DNA of 47,440 nt from an uncultured Prevotellaceae bacterium (GCA_947176895.1 CAMWSK010000019.1:1-47440); one strand, 5' to 3'; numbered from the stretch's first letter, positions 16,804 through 26,175 are shown. Numbers and translations: made by a program. Notes: generated by a model not told the origin, from the sequence alone.

Positions 16804-16871
16804 CTAAAGTGCTTTATCCCAACGTTCTTTCACCGTTTTTCTTTCATTCTAAGTTTTTTGTTGTATCTTTG
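16804..16871 (+). promoter_or_regulatory. Promoter cassette shared with the GHL10 gene, copy 2
   Basis: The -7 box TATCTTTG is at 16864-16871. The block at 16804-16831 with GTGCTTTATCCCAA matches 26 of 28 bases of 1663-1690. Distance from block to -7 box differs by one base between the copies. The leader to the ATG at 16913 is about 35 nt. Confidence 0.65.
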
Positions 16872-16912
16872 TAAGGATAACAGAGTATAAACCCATACCC
16901 CTTATTATCACT

Positions 16913-19900
16913 ATGAAAACAAAAATTTTAGGATTGTTCTTGCTGCTGATTCTTCTGATGCCGGGCATCACTATGGCACAGGATTTCATCAACCTGACAC
17001 CCAAACCCAAGAGCATGGCCGCCGGCCAGGGCGAACTGGTACTTCCCGAGGCCTTCGGCATCAGTGCGGAAGGGCTTTCTCCCGAGATGAAAGCAGAGGC
17101 GGACAAGTTTGTGGAGGCCTTCAACAAGGCCACCGGCTATCAGGCCTCCGTGACCGACCAAGCCGAGAACGCGCTGATCAAGATTGCCCTTAACAAACGG
17201 CTTGCCGAAGAAGGGTATACGCTGAAGGTGACCACCGATGGCGTAGAGGTGAAAGCCTCCACTCCCGCCGGTCTCTACTTCGCATTCCAGACCGTGAAGA
17301 AAGTGTTGCCGGCCAACGTGATGGCGGGAGTGAAAGACCCGAAGGTCGGGAAATATGCCCTGCCCGTGGTAACCATCGTCGACGAACCCCGCTTTGCCTA
17401 TCGCGGCTTCATGCTCGACGTGTCCCGACACTTCTTCACTGTGGAGGACGTGAAACGTATGCTCGAGGTGATGTCCTATTATAAGATGAACAACTTCCAC
17501 TGGCACCTGTCCGACGACCAGGGCTGGCGTGTGGAGATAAAGAGGTATCCCAGGCTCACCGAAGTGGGCAGCATCGCGCCCAACTCCATCGTCACCGACA
17601 TGGACCAGAAGGTGCAGTACTGGCTCAACAAGCCCTACGGCCCCTACTTCTACACCCAGGAACAGATTCGCGAAGTGGTGGACTATGCCAAGGAACGCCA
17701 CATCAACATCGTCCCCGAGATTGACATGCCGGGCCACTTCGTGGCTGCAATGGCCGCCTACCCCGAGTTCAGCTGCTACCCCGATGGCAGCCACAACGTA
17801 TGGTCAAACGGCGGCATCTCAAGCGATGTGCTGAATGTGGCCAACCCACAGGCCGTTCAGTTCGCCAAGAACATTCTGGAAGAAATCATGGAGCTGTTCC
17901 CCGATGCACCTTACATAAACATCGGCGGCGACGAGTGCCCCACCGGTGCATGGGAGGGAAACGCCCAGTGCCAGGCGCTGTACAATGAGCTGGGGCTCAC
18001 CAGCTATCACCAGCTCCAGTCCCGCTATATGAACGAGATAGGACAGTTCATCCGCTCGAAAGGGCACCAAGTGGCCATGTGGAACGAGGTAATCACCGCA
18101 GGCAGTGCCGACACCAAGTCCGTGGCCGAGGTGGATCCGGTGATTTATTGCTGGACAGGAGCCGATGCCGCAGCCAACAAGGCCGCCGACCTGAGGCTCA
18201 AAAGCATCTACACTCCCCAAGTTCCCTATTATATCAACCGCACGCAACGTGCCGGAGACCCTCCCGGCGCAGGTTATAACGTGGACGATGTGCAGAAAGT
18301 GTACAACTGGGGTCACCCCGTAAACGACAAAATCGGAAGTGCCCAAGAGAAGTATTACATCGGCGTGCAAGGCACCTTCTGGACCGAGCATGTGAGCGAC
18401 CGCAAGTATCTGGAATGGCTGGCTCTGCCCCGCCTGATTGCCGTGGCCGAGGCCGGATGGACACCCAAAGACGCACGCAGCTTCGAGGATTTCCAAAAAC
18501 GCATGACCGCAGACGGCAAGCTGCTGGACTATAACAACTATCAATATACCCGCTACTACTTCCTGGACGAAGAGGAACAGGGTACCGTCTACCCCAAACC
18601 GTCAACCGCAGCAAACAAATACTACTATCGCATCACCACACGTGCCACAGCCGACAACACCCGCAAGGGCAGTTGCATCGAACTGTTGCGCGACGGCTCA
18701 CCCCTCATCGAGCAATACAACGACAAGGGAGCACAGGCCTGCCGCCTCTGGAGCAACGCACCCATAGCCGACCTTGAGAGTACAGATGCCGACTGGCAGC
18801 TGTGGGCCTTCGAGGAAGATCCCGCCAACGCCAACAAGTATGCCCTCGTATGCAAAGCCTTGCCCGAAGGCTCGGTAAACGCCACGCCTACAACCAACGG
18901 CACCGGCGGGCGGTGGAACTATGATACGGACAAGAAGAACTACAACTTCATCCTCGGCGACAACGGATACGGTCAGGCCGACGGCAACTACTACTATTCC
19001 ATTCGAAGCGACCAAGTCTCCGGCATATGGATGAACGCGGCTCTGAGCGGACAAGGCTACGCCATAAATGCCTACAACAATCCCTCAGACGGCAACGGAG
19101 GCCTGTGGCTGTGTACGCCCGCCGATGGTGGAGAGCAAGAGCCTTCCGGCCATCCCGCCTTCGCAACCATGGAGGCAGGCAAACACTTCATCTTCACCAA
19201 CAATGTGGCGGGTTTTGAGAACATCAGCATCGCCGACGACGGAAAAAACGCCAACCTCACCCACAGCCTCAGCGAATGGGCAAGCAACGTGTGGACGGTG
19301 ACACAAGTGACCGTGAACCAGGACAACAGCCAGACCGTGCAACTGCAGAACCTGCAGACCAAACGCTTCATCGGCAGTCCGGCCGCCAACGTCAACGGAA
19401 GAGTAGGCTTCCCTGTAAGCATCGGCACCGAGGCGAAAGATGTGGTCATCTACAAAAACGCTGCCGAGGGGGACTTCACCCTCAGCGTGAACGGCAAGAA
19501 CATCTTCCCCCTGCCCTACGCATCGCCCGTGCTGCCCGGCGTCATCAGTTCCGGCATCAACGCGAACACCAACGCCGTGCGTCCCATGGGCGCCGCCTGG
19601 AACATCACCGAAGTTCGCCCCATGACCTACATCTGCAAGGACGGGAACGGCAACGATCTGGGCACGTTCCTGCGCGGCATTGCCACGGACGCCGAACCAG
19701 GAGACTTCGCGCCCGTCATCGACAACCACGCCCTCAAGGCCATCGAGGTAGAGGACAACACGGCCAACGTGACCTACGAACGCAACGCCTACACGGTCAC
19801 CATCGAATGCCGGGACACCCGTGGAGCACTGATTTCCGTGGACAACAATAAGGTGAACCTCGGCGAAAGCACCAGAATCGACTTCGCGGACGTTCCTTAT

Positions 19901-20755
19901 TATACCTACGAGAACGCCACCATCGAAAACGGCACAACACTGACGCCCGACCGCGACATTGTGGTCACCGCCACCTATGCCACCGAGGCCTACAGCGGTG
20001 TGAAGGCTGTGGGCCAACCTGTAAACAAGGTCGAGTCCGGACACAGCTATCTGATTTATGATAACTCCGATGCCGACAACGGAGGGCGCAAGGGCTTCCG
20101 CAAAGTAAAGGCCGGCGATCTCACGGTGAACCGCAGCACCGGCATCGAGGGTGCCGACCCTTTCCACACCTGGACGCTGGAGGGAACCCGAAGATTCAAG
20201 GTAAAGAATGAGTACACCGGCAAGTACGTGCCCCAGCTCTCCACCCAAAACGTGCCTGTCATCGTTTCCGACAAGGGCGACAGCTTCTCTTTCAGCCTCA
20301 ACGCCGACGGGTCGTGGAAGATACAGGGAAGCAACCAAGTATGTTGGGACGGAGTGGAAAACGGCAACCTTGTAGGCTGGAACGCCCCCGGACACCCCTA
20401 CCTCATCTACGAATATTTCGTGGAACCCTATTTCGAGGTCGAACTGGAAAGTGTGGACACCCGGGGCAACATCCTCGCCAACGAAAAGAAACTGGTGAAG
20501 GCCGGCACCGACTACACGCCCATGGCCAACGCCATCGCCGGCTACGACCTGAAAGAGATTCAGGGGAGCGACAAACTTGCCTGCGTAGACGCGAATATCA
20601 AGGTGACCATCCTGTACGTAGCCACCGGCATTCACGACATCGAAGCCGAAAGCAACACGAAGAACGCCATCTACGATCTCAGCGGACGAAAACTAAACAA
20701 AGTGTCAAAGAGCGGTGTCTACATCGTAGGCGGACGAAAGATGCTGGTAAAATAA
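16913..20755 (+). CDS. Beta-N-acetylhexosaminidase, GH20, multidomain
   Basis: 1280 residues, exported (signal peptide ending GITMAQ). Residues 25-150 are the GH20b domain and about 155-560 the GH20 barrel, with RGFMLDVSRHFFTVEDVKRML, NNFHWHLSDDQGWR and the catalytic pair Asp340-Glu341 in NIGGDECPTGAW. These enzymes release terminal GlcNAc or GalNAc through a substrate-assisted mechanism. The long C-terminal part (about 580-1200) contains beta-rich modules, including repeated RFIGSP/KYVP-like stretches that suggest carbohydrate-binding folds. The final segment AIYDLSGRKLNKVSKSGVYIVGGRKMLVK resembles the type IX secretion/Por C-terminal sorting tail, found widely in this order even where T9SS is absent. 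Far longer than the typical 600-700 residue enzyme. Probable role: host mucin or N-glycan trimming. Confidence 0.92.
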   Translation: MKTKILGLFLLLILLMPGITMAQDFINLTPKPKSMAAGQGELVLPEAFGISAEGLSPEMKAEADKFVEAFNKATGYQASVTDQAENALIKIALNKRLAEEGYTLKVTTDGVEVKASTPAGLYFAFQTVKKVLPANVMAGVKDPKVGKYALPVVTIVDEPRFAYRGFMLDVSRHFFTVEDVKRMLEVMSYYKMNNFHWHLSDDQGWRVEIKRYPRLTEVGSIAPNSIVTDMDQKVQYWLNKPYGPYFYTQEQIREVVDYAKERHINIVPEIDMPGHFVAAMAAYPEFSCYPDGSHNVWSNGGISSDVLNVANPQAVQFAKNILEEIMELFPDAPYINIGGDECPTGAWEGNAQCQALYNELGLTSYHQLQSRYMNEIGQFIRSKGHQVAMWNEVITAGSADTKSVAEVDPVIYCWTGADAAANKAADLRLKSIYTPQVPYYINRTQRAGDPPGAGYNVDDVQKVYNWGHPVNDKIGSAQEKYYIGVQGTFWTEHVSDRKYLEWLALPRLIAVAEAGWTPKDARSFEDFQKRMTADGKLLDYNNYQYTRYYFLDEEEQGTVYPKPSTAANKYYYRITTRATADNTRKGSCIELLRDGSPLIEQYNDKGAQACRLWSNAPIADLESTDADWQLWAFEEDPANANKYALVCKALPEGSVNATPTTNGTGGRWNYDTDKKNYNFILGDNGYGQADGNYYYSIRSDQVSGIWMNAALSGQGYAINAYNNPSDGNGGLWLCTPADGGEQEPSGHPAFATMEAGKHFIFTNNVAGFENISIADDGKNANLTHSLSEWASNVWTVTQVTVNQDNSQTVQLQNLQTKRFIGSPAANVNGRVGFPVSIGTEAKDVVIYKNAAEGDFTLSVNGKNIFPLPYASPVLPGVISSGINANTNAVRPMGAAWNITEVRPMTYICKDGNGNDLGTFLRGIATDAEPGDFAPVIDNHALKAIEVEDNTANVTYERNAYTVTIECRDTRGALISVDNNKVNLGESTRIDFADVPYYTYENATIENGTTLTPDRDIVVTATYATEAYSGVKAVGQPVNKVESGHSYLIYDNSDADNGGRKGFRKVKAGDLTVNRSTGIEGADPFHTWTLEGTRRFKVKNEYTGKYVPQLSTQNVPVIVSDKGDSFSFSLNADGSWKIQGSNQVCWDGVENGNLVGWNAPGHPYLIYEYFVEPYFEVELESVDTRGNILANEKKLVKAGTDYTPMANAIAGYDLKEIQGSDKLACVDANIKVTILYVATGIHDIEAESNTKNAIYDLSGRKLNKVSKSGVYIVGGRKMLVK

Positions 20756-20773
20756 CCGTGCCCTTCCGGACAA

Positions 20774-20821
20774 GATATAAAACAAGCGTCCTGCCTGGCG
20801 GCGGGACGCTTGTTTTATATC
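20774..20821. terminator. 22-bp hairpin terminator between convergent units
   Basis: 20774-20795 pairs with 20800-20821 with one mismatch, 4-nt loop, and A/T-rich outer stem (GATATAAAACAAG) giving a U-tract either way. It ends the GH20 unit on the plus strand and the S24/small-peptide unit on the minus strand. Confidence 0.82.
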
Positions 20822-20826
20822 CTCGC

Positions 20827-20964
20827 CTAACAAAACTGCAGAGCCAGGATGAAGGCGGCGGTGGCGGCCAAGGCACTGGCGATATCCAGCGCGGTGGACC
20901 AAAACTCCTGACGGGACTCTTCTTTGCTCAACTGCTGAGCCATTGCTTTGATTATACGTGCCAT
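20827..20964 (-). CDS. 45-residue single-helix membrane peptide
   Basis: ATG at 20964-20962, TAG at 20829-20827. The peptide starts MARIIKAMAQQLSKEESRQ and ends in one hydrophobic helix (ALDIASALAATAAFILALQFC). It begins 13 bases after the S24 regulator stop on the same strand and ends just before the terminator, so it fits as the second gene of that unit. No family recognised. The amphipathic N-terminus plus hydrophobic C-terminus resembles tail-anchored or toxin-like small proteins, but no function is supported. Confidence 0.5.
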   Translation of the reverse strand: MARIIKAMAQQLSKEESRQEFWSTALDIASALAATAAFILALQFC

Positions 20965-20977
20965 AATAGATAAGGTA

Positions 20978-21625
20978 TTAGAGGTTTCTGATTACACACA
21001 CCACGTTCCACACACCACACACCTGTTCTTTCTGAACCTGGAAGGGGGGATAGTCGGGGTTGTCACTATAAAGGGTGAGCATCTCGCCCCGATCTATCTC
21101 GCGGATACGCTTGATCATGCGCTCGTTGTCCGTGGTCATCACCAGATAGATGTCGTTGGGCCGCAACCTGTCCACACTTTTAAGCGCCTTCACGCCCACG
21201 GTGTCGCCGTTCTGCAGCGTGGGATGCATGCTCATGCCCTTCACGGGCAGATAGGCATCCACCACCATTCCGGGGATGACGATGCGCTCGGCCTCGGCAT
21301 CATAGTCGCCGGCGAAGGTCTGGCCGGCCGTGGCGGGAAGATTCATATAAAAAGGCGCTCCCATCTCCTCCAGCGGATGGATGTAGCGTTGCTGAGGATA
21401 GGTTTCCCTCACCATGATGCCGCTCTTGCCATCCAGAAACGCCATGTCCACTTCGGGAAAAGCCTCCACGATGCGCATCTTTCCGCCACGCGGAATGCCG
21501 TTCTTCGCCAGCCAGCTGGCCACAGTGGGCTGCGACACCCCGATGGCATCGGCAAACGCGCGTTGCGTGCCGCCGTACTTGGCGATAAGTTTGTTCAATA
21601 TTACTTTTGCATCCATTTGTACCAC
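20978..21625 (-). CDS. LexA/CI-like HTH-S24 transcriptional regulator
   Basis: 215 residues. The N-terminal helix-turn-helix reads TQRAFADAIGVSQPTVASWLAKNGIPRG. The C-terminal S24 peptidase fold has the nucleophile Ser132 in VKGMSMHPTLQNGD and the general base Lys172 in NERMIKRI; Ala100-Gly101 (PATAGQTF) is a candidate self-cleavage site. Proteins of this kind are phage repressors or SOS-type regulators inactivated by RecA-stimulated self-cleavage. No phage genes are nearby, so it may be a chromosomal stress regulator controlling itself and the adjacent small peptide. Start at 21625 (MVQMDAK) or 21616 (MDAKVIL). Confidence 0.9.
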   Translation of the reverse strand: MVQMDAKVILNKLIAKYGGTQRAFADAIGVSQPTVASWLAKNGIPRGGKMRIVEAFPEVDMAFLDGKSGIMVRETYPQQRYIHPLEEMGAPFYMNLPATAGQTFAGDYDAEAERIVIPGMVVDAYLPVKGMSMHPTLQNGDTVGVKALKSVDRLRPNDIYLVMTTDNERMIKRIREIDRGEMLTLYSDNPDYPPFQVQKEQVCGVWNVVCVIRNL

Positions 21626-21644
21626 TTATTTGATTTTTACGATA

Positions 21645-21652
21645 CAAAAATA
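21645..21652 (-). promoter_or_regulatory. Promoter -7 element for the S24 regulator
   Basis: TATTTTTG on the minus strand, about 20 bases before the start codon. The rest of the gap toward 21987 is strongly AT-rich without a gene. Confidence 0.45.
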
Positions 21653-21914
21653 ATACATTTAATTATCACAACCAAACATTTTGATTACTTTTTTAATATT
21701 CAAATATCACACAACAACATCAAATTACATTTATATAATTGATTTACTATACGTTTCACACAAGCAATACCGGAAATAACATTTTATCAAATCTGATATT
21801 CTCCTATACATTCATCTATTTAACACCCGATTTCCCAAGGGATAAAGCCGGCCACCCCAACAGAATGTATCCCTAATAATACGATAAGAAAGCACCGGCC
21901 TCCCGTTTTTTACG

Positions 21915-21922
21915 TACATTTG
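21915..21922 (+). promoter_or_regulatory. Promoter -7 element for the lipoprotein gene
   Basis: TACATTTG lies about 66 bases upstream of the ATG at 21988; no convincing -33 element. Confidence 0.45.
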
Positions 21923-21987
21923 CAAGGGAGACACATGCCCCACACCTTATCAACAGCGACAAACACCCGACATCATCACCTGCAATC

Positions 21988-22950
21988 ATGAAGCGCAATC
22001 CTCACCTTTCATTTATCGTTTTGGGCCTCACCGCCGTCATTTTCCTGTCCTGCGACCGGAACGGGAAGGGGACCGAAAACAGAGAAAAGACAGTCGAAAC
22101 CGAAAACGCCGCCCGGGGCAACGTGGTTTCCGATCCGGACTTGGACATGGATGAGTTTGAAATAAAGCACGCCACCTGCCAATACCACGACTTCGACCGC
22201 GTGAAGGACCTGAGTCTTTTCTTTGACTCCATCGCGGAAAAGCACGGCATACCGGTGCGCTACGAGGAGAACGAGGAGGAGATTCGCACCTGTATCAGCC
22301 GCATCGAGCGGTACAGATGCAGGGAAGCGAAGTTCTATCCCGACAGTGCGGTGCAACAAGCCATTGGAATTTTAGGCCTTGAATGCGCTTACTTCAACAA
22401 CCATGCCATTCCTCTCGACATGACTTACGCCGAGTGGTTCCTCATGTGTGCGGCCTACTACGCGCCGGACATCCGTTATATCGTAGACATGCAAAGCCCC
22501 GACCACCGCGCGGGTGCCCTCAATTTGGGGCAGACATACAACTACAATCCCTGGTGGGCCTACTTCATCTGCAAGCGTTCCAAAGGTTATGAAGTGAAGT
22601 TCCTGGGAGATGGCACCAAGGTGACCAGCCTGTTCCAACTGCAGGACGAGCAAAACCGCAAATACTACCTTTGCTCCAACAACGACAGCCGCCTGACCTT
22701 CCTGCAGCAACTGTTCTTCGTGAAAGGCGACAACGAAATAATCCTGGCCGCATCAGCAACAGACGAGCCAAGTTCCGAAGGGGTTGACTTCGACACCTAT
22801 TACTTCAACGAAGAGCAACGCGCTTACTATTTCTGCACATGGGGCAAAGACTACACGCAGAAGACCAAAGTCCTCGACACACCCTGCATGGAATTGAAGC
22901 TGGACGGCGAGGCATCCAAGTTCGTAAATCACTTCCCTGAATCGGAATAG
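21988..22950 (+). CDS. Predicted lipoprotein of unknown function
   Basis: 320 residues. A lipoprotein signal peptide (VLGLTAVIFLSC, Cys22) is followed by a short acidic linker and a soluble domain I do not recognise. Visible stretches include GILGLECAYFNNHAIPLDMTYAEWFLMCAAYYAPDIRYIV and GQTYNYNPWWAYFICK. The domain has several cysteines but no clear pairwise motif. It is expected on the periplasmic side of a membrane or at the surface. It stands alone, convergent with the antiporter gene 12 bases downstream. Codon use is like its GC-rich neighbours, so it appears native. Confidence 0.8.
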   Translation: MKRNPHLSFIVLGLTAVIFLSCDRNGKGTENREKTVETENAARGNVVSDPDLDMDEFEIKHATCQYHDFDRVKDLSLFFDSIAEKHGIPVRYEENEEEIRTCISRIERYRCREAKFYPDSAVQQAIGILGLECAYFNNHAIPLDMTYAEWFLMCAAYYAPDIRYIVDMQSPDHRAGALNLGQTYNYNPWWAYFICKRSKGYEVKFLGDGTKVTSLFQLQDEQNRKYYLCSNNDSRLTFLQQLFFVKGDNEIILAASATDEPSSEGVDFDTYYFNEEQRAYYFCTWGKDYTQKTKVLDTPCMELKLDGEASKFVNHFPESE

Positions 22951-22962
22951 CAGAGCGTCTTC

Positions 22963-23925
22963 TTATACCCCCAGCGACACCAAATAGGCCAAATAGCAGA
23001 GGAAGAGAAGCCCTCCCTCGGCACGCGTGATGGAACGGTGGGTGAAGCACGCGAGATAGAGCAACAACGAGATGCCCACCATCACGGCATAGCTGACCAG
23101 AAAACCCGCGTCGCTGTTCCGGATGGGAGAGATGGTGGCGGAAACGCCTATCACACAGAGCACGTTGAAGCTGACGCTGCCCACGACGTTTCCCAAGGCA
23201 ATGTCGGCCTGATGACGCCGGGCGGCCATCACCGAGGCGAAAAGCTCGGGCAGAGAGGTGCCCACGGCCACCACGGTCAGCCCGATGATGCGTTCCATGT
23301 CGGCCGGGTCGGCCCCGGCCCACTCGCCGATATTCAGCGCCCAGCCCGTGGCACCCTTAACCAGCGCGTTGGCACCCAGCACAAGGGCGGCGAAGCTGAG
23401 CAGCGTGACGATGGCGGCCTTGCCGAAGCGCCAGTCGGGATATTCCTTCAGCTGTTCGGCGGCATTGGGGTCGGGATGGCGGCGCGAGCCACGCACCTGC
23501 CACACGACATAACCGATAAGGATGCAGAGGAACAGCAGACCTTCGACGCGACGTATCGTGCCCGTCATGCCGACGGCCATCAGCAGGACCACGCTCAATA
23601 TCAAATAAGGAAGGTGTATTTTGAGTGAACTCTTGCTCACGTTCAGGGGATAGATGAGGGCACAGAGACCGAGTATCAGGCCGATGTTCGCAATGTTGCT
23701 GCCCACCACATTGCCGATGGCGATACCGGGACTGCCCTTCAACGCGGCTTGGGCGCTCACCAAGAGTTCGGGCATGGAAGTACCGAAGCCCACGACGGTG
23801 AGCCCGATGACCATGGGGCTGAGACGCAGTGTGCGGGCAATGTTCACGGCACCCAGCACCAGGTAGTCCCCCCCCTTCACCAAGAGCAGGAAGCCGACGA
23901 GAATCAGAAGCGTATCAATCAGCAT
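22963..23925 (-). CDS. Calcium/sodium antiporter (CaCA family, YrbG-like)
   Basis: 320 residues with about ten hydrophobic helices in two inverted halves. The alpha-1 repeat reads GLTVVGFGTSMPELLVS...GNVVGSNIANI, the alpha-2 repeat VVAVGTSLPELFASVMAA...GNVVGSVSFNVL. The paired glutamates in SMPE and SLPE are the ion ligands. In the second repeat the common GSNIFN reads GSVSFN; the terminal Asn (the ligand position) is kept. The family exchanges Ca2+ (or K+) for Na+ or H+ across the inner membrane. It follows the mrp gene by 109 bases on the same strand. Confidence 0.92.
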   Translation of the reverse strand: MLIDTLLILVGFLLLVKGGDYLVLGAVNIARTLRLSPMVIGLTVVGFGTSMPELLVSAQAALKGSPGIAIGNVVGSNIANIGLILGLCALIYPLNVSKSSLKIHLPYLILSVVLLMAVGMTGTIRRVEGLLFLCILIGYVVWQVRGSRRHPDPNAAEQLKEYPDWRFGKAAIVTLLSFAALVLGANALVKGATGWALNIGEWAGADPADMERIIGLTVVAVGTSLPELFASVMAARRHQADIALGNVVGSVSFNVLCVIGVSATISPIRNSDAGFLVSYAVMVGISLLLYLACFTHRSITRAEGGLLFLCYLAYLVSLGV

Positions 23926-24034
23926 AATTTCATATTATTTATAAGGGACCGGTTCCGGAGGAACTCACAGATGTACTCCCGCATTACATCATCCGCACTG
24001 TAGGGACGTGGCAGAGAAATCCCTGACGGGCTTC

Positions 24035-25135
24035 TCAGTGTTTGGTCTCCACCACGCGGGTGGCGGCCTGTGTGGCGTTGCGCCGTTCGGTGGCGGCCAC
24101 CACGTTGTCGGCAAACCGCGCGAAGGCCTGTCCTTCGGGCGTCGCGGGGTCGAGTGCCGCGGGCCGGCCGCTGTCTCCGCTCTCGCAGATGTCCTGCACC
24201 AGGGGAATCTGCGCCAGCAGTTCCACGTTCATTTCCCGGGCCAGCCGCTCCACACCCCCTTGCCCGAAGAGGAAGTAGCGCTCGTCGGGATGTGCGGCGG
24301 GCGTGAACCACGCCATGTTCTCCACCAGTCCCAGGATGGGCACGTTCACCTTGTCGTTCTGGTACATGTTGATGCCCTTGCGTGCGTCGGCCAGCGCCAC
24401 CTGCTGGGGCGTGCTGACGATGACGGCGCCCGTGACGGGGAGGGTCTGAACAAGCGTGAGGTGGATGTCGCTGGTGCCGGGAGGCGTGTCCAGCACCAGA
24501 TAGTCCAGCTCGCCCCAGTCGGCCTCGCCGATGAGCTGCTTCAGGGCGTTGCACGCCATGGCTCCGCGCCACAGGGTGGCCTGCTCGGGGCTTACGAAAT
24601 AGCCGATGGAGAGCATCTTCACGCCGTATTGTTCCACGGGGACGATGAGGTCGCGCCCGTTGACGGGTTCGCTCCAGGGGCGTGCGTCCTCGGTGTGGAA
24701 CATCTTGGGCACCGAGGGGCCGAAGATATCACAATCCAACAAGCCTACACGAAAACCCTTCACGGCCAAGGCCACCGCCAGATTGGCGGCCACCGTGCTC
24801 TTGCCCACGCCGCCCTTGCCGCTGCTCACGGCAATGATGTTCTTCACGCCGGGCAGCAGGGGCGCCTCCTTGTCCTGCGGCTGCTGCAGGGTCTTGGTCT
24901 TGACGGTCACCTCCACCTCCTTGCCCACGTAGGCGTGGATGGCGGCCTCGGCGGCCTTCACCAAAGAGCGCAGGAAGGGATTGGTGGGTTTGTCGAAGAC
25001 GAGCGAGAAGCTGACGGAGAGGCCCGCGATGCGCAGGTCGTCCTCCACCATGCCCATCTCCACGATATTCTTGCCCGTGCCGGGATAGCGCACCGTGGCC
25101 AGTGCGTCCATGATCAGTTGGGGATAGAGTGTCAT
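24035..25135 (-). CDS. Mrp/ApbC-type Fe-S carrier P-loop ATPase
   Basis: 366 residues. An N-terminal MIP18/DUF59-like domain (1-95) precedes the Mrp/NBP35 ATPase domain: deviant Walker A SSGKGGVGKST, switch LLDCDIFGPSVPKMF, and DYLVLDTPPGTSDIHL. The family binds and transfers Fe-S clusters in the cytosol. The CxxC motif that coordinates the cluster in many Mrp proteins, expected after ENMAWF, is absent (TPAAHPDERYFLFG), as also occurs in some Bacteroidota homologues, so cluster binding may differ. It is 23 bases downstream of ilvE, likely one operon, with the antiporter gene following. Confidence 0.92.
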   Translation of the reverse strand: MTLYPQLIMDALATVRYPGTGKNIVEMGMVEDDLRIAGLSVSFSLVFDKPTNPFLRSLVKAAEAAIHAYVGKEVEVTVKTKTLQQPQDKEAPLLPGVKNIIAVSSGKGGVGKSTVAANLAVALAVKGFRVGLLDCDIFGPSVPKMFHTEDARPWSEPVNGRDLIVPVEQYGVKMLSIGYFVSPEQATLWRGAMACNALKQLIGEADWGELDYLVLDTPPGTSDIHLTLVQTLPVTGAVIVSTPQQVALADARKGINMYQNDKVNVPILGLVENMAWFTPAAHPDERYFLFGQGGVERLAREMNVELLAQIPLVQDICESGDSGRPAALDPATPEGQAFARFADNVVAATERRNATQAATRVVETKH

Positions 25136-25158
25136 TCCGAAACGTGTTATGCTGTTGT

Positions 25159-26175
25159 TTATCCGATTACCACACGTGTCCAGCCATGCCTGTCCTCCAG
25201 TTCGCCGTACTGTATGCCGCGCAGGGCGTGGAACAGACGGGTGCTCCAGGGGCCGGGCTGCGAGCCGAAATCATAACGCTTGCCCGTGTCGGGGTCGTCC
25301 AGGCAAGAGATGGGGCTGATGACGGCGGCGGTGCCGCAGGCGCCTGCCTCCTCAAAGGTCTCCAGCTCCTCTTCGGGGATGGGGCGCACCTCCACCTTCA
25401 TGCCCAGGTCCCGGGCCACCTGCATCAGGCTCTTGTTGGTGATGGAGGGCAGGATGCTGGTGCTCTTGGGCGTGATGTAGGTGTCGTTCTTGATGCCGAA
25501 GAAGTTGGCGGCGCCGCACTCGTCGATGTATTTCTTCTCTTTCGAGTCGAGGTAGAACTCGGAGGCATAGCCCTTGGCATGCGCCTCATGGTTGGCCCGC
25601 AGACTGGCGGCATAGTTGCCTCCCACCTTATATATACCGGTGCCGAGGGGGGCGGCGCGGTCGTAGGCACGGGTGATGACATAGGGGTTGCCGGCAAAGC
25701 CGCCCTTGAAATAGGGACCCACGGGGGTCACGAAGATCAGGAACAGATACTCCTCGGCGGGATGCACGCCCACCTGGGCGCCGGTGCCGATGAGCAGGGG
25801 GCGGATATAGAGCGTGGCACCGCTCTCGTAGGGGGGAATCCAGCGCTCGTTGAGGCGCACCACGCGGTCCACCATCTCGTTGAACATCTCGGTGGGCAGC
25901 TCGGGCATCATGATGCCGCGGCAGGTGCTCTGCAGGCGGGCGGCGTTCTCGTCGCTGCGGAACACGCGCACCTTGCCGTCGGGGCAGCGGTAGGCCTTCA
26001 GTCCCTCGAAAGCCTCCTGCCCGTAGTGCAGGCAGGTGGCGGCCATGTGCAGGGGGATGGTCTCCTCGCTGCAGGTTTCAATCTCGCCCCACGCCCCGTT
26101 ACGGTAGTAGCAACGCACGTTGTAGTCGGTCTTGCGGTAGCCAAACGCCAGGTTGGCCCAATCCATGTTTTCCAT
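25159..26175 (-). CDS. ilvE: Branched-chain amino acid aminotransferase
   Basis: 338 residues, fold-type IV PLP enzyme, catalysing the last step of Val, Leu and Ile synthesis and the first of their breakdown. Landmarks: YGQEAFEGLKAYR near the N-terminus, RPLLIGTGAQVGVHP, the cofactor lysine in GTGIYKVGGNYAAS, YIDECGAANFFGI, and GTAAVISPI near the phosphate site. Length matches bacterial BCAT-II type enzymes. It heads a minus-strand unit with mrp 23 bases downstream. The leader is long (about 190 nt) and contains repeat copy C. Confidence 0.94.
   Translation of the reverse strand: MENMDWANLAFGYRKTDYNVRCYYRNGAWGEIETCSEETIPLHMAATCLHYGQEAFEGLKAYRCPDGKVRVFRSDENAARLQSTCRGIMMPELPTEMFNEMVDRVVRLNERWIPPYESGATLYIRPLLIGTGAQVGVHPAEEYLFLIFVTPVGPYFKGGFAGNPYVITRAYDRAAPLGTGIYKVGGNYAASLRANHEAHAKGYASEFYLDSKEKKYIDECGAANFFGIKNDTYITPKSTSILPSITNKSLMQVARDLGMKVEVRPIPEEELETFEEAGACGTAAVISPISCLDDPDTGKRYDFGSQPGPWSTRLFHALRGIQYGELEDRHGWTRVVIG

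Noticed and set aside
19085..20635. 516-codon minus-strand frame opposite the GH20 C-terminal region
   Set aside because: Antisense shadow created by codon bias; no domain.
22963..23925. Loss of function in the antiporter from the GSVSFN change
   Set aside because: The Asn at the ligand position and both SxPE glutamates are intact; the changed residues are not expected ligands.
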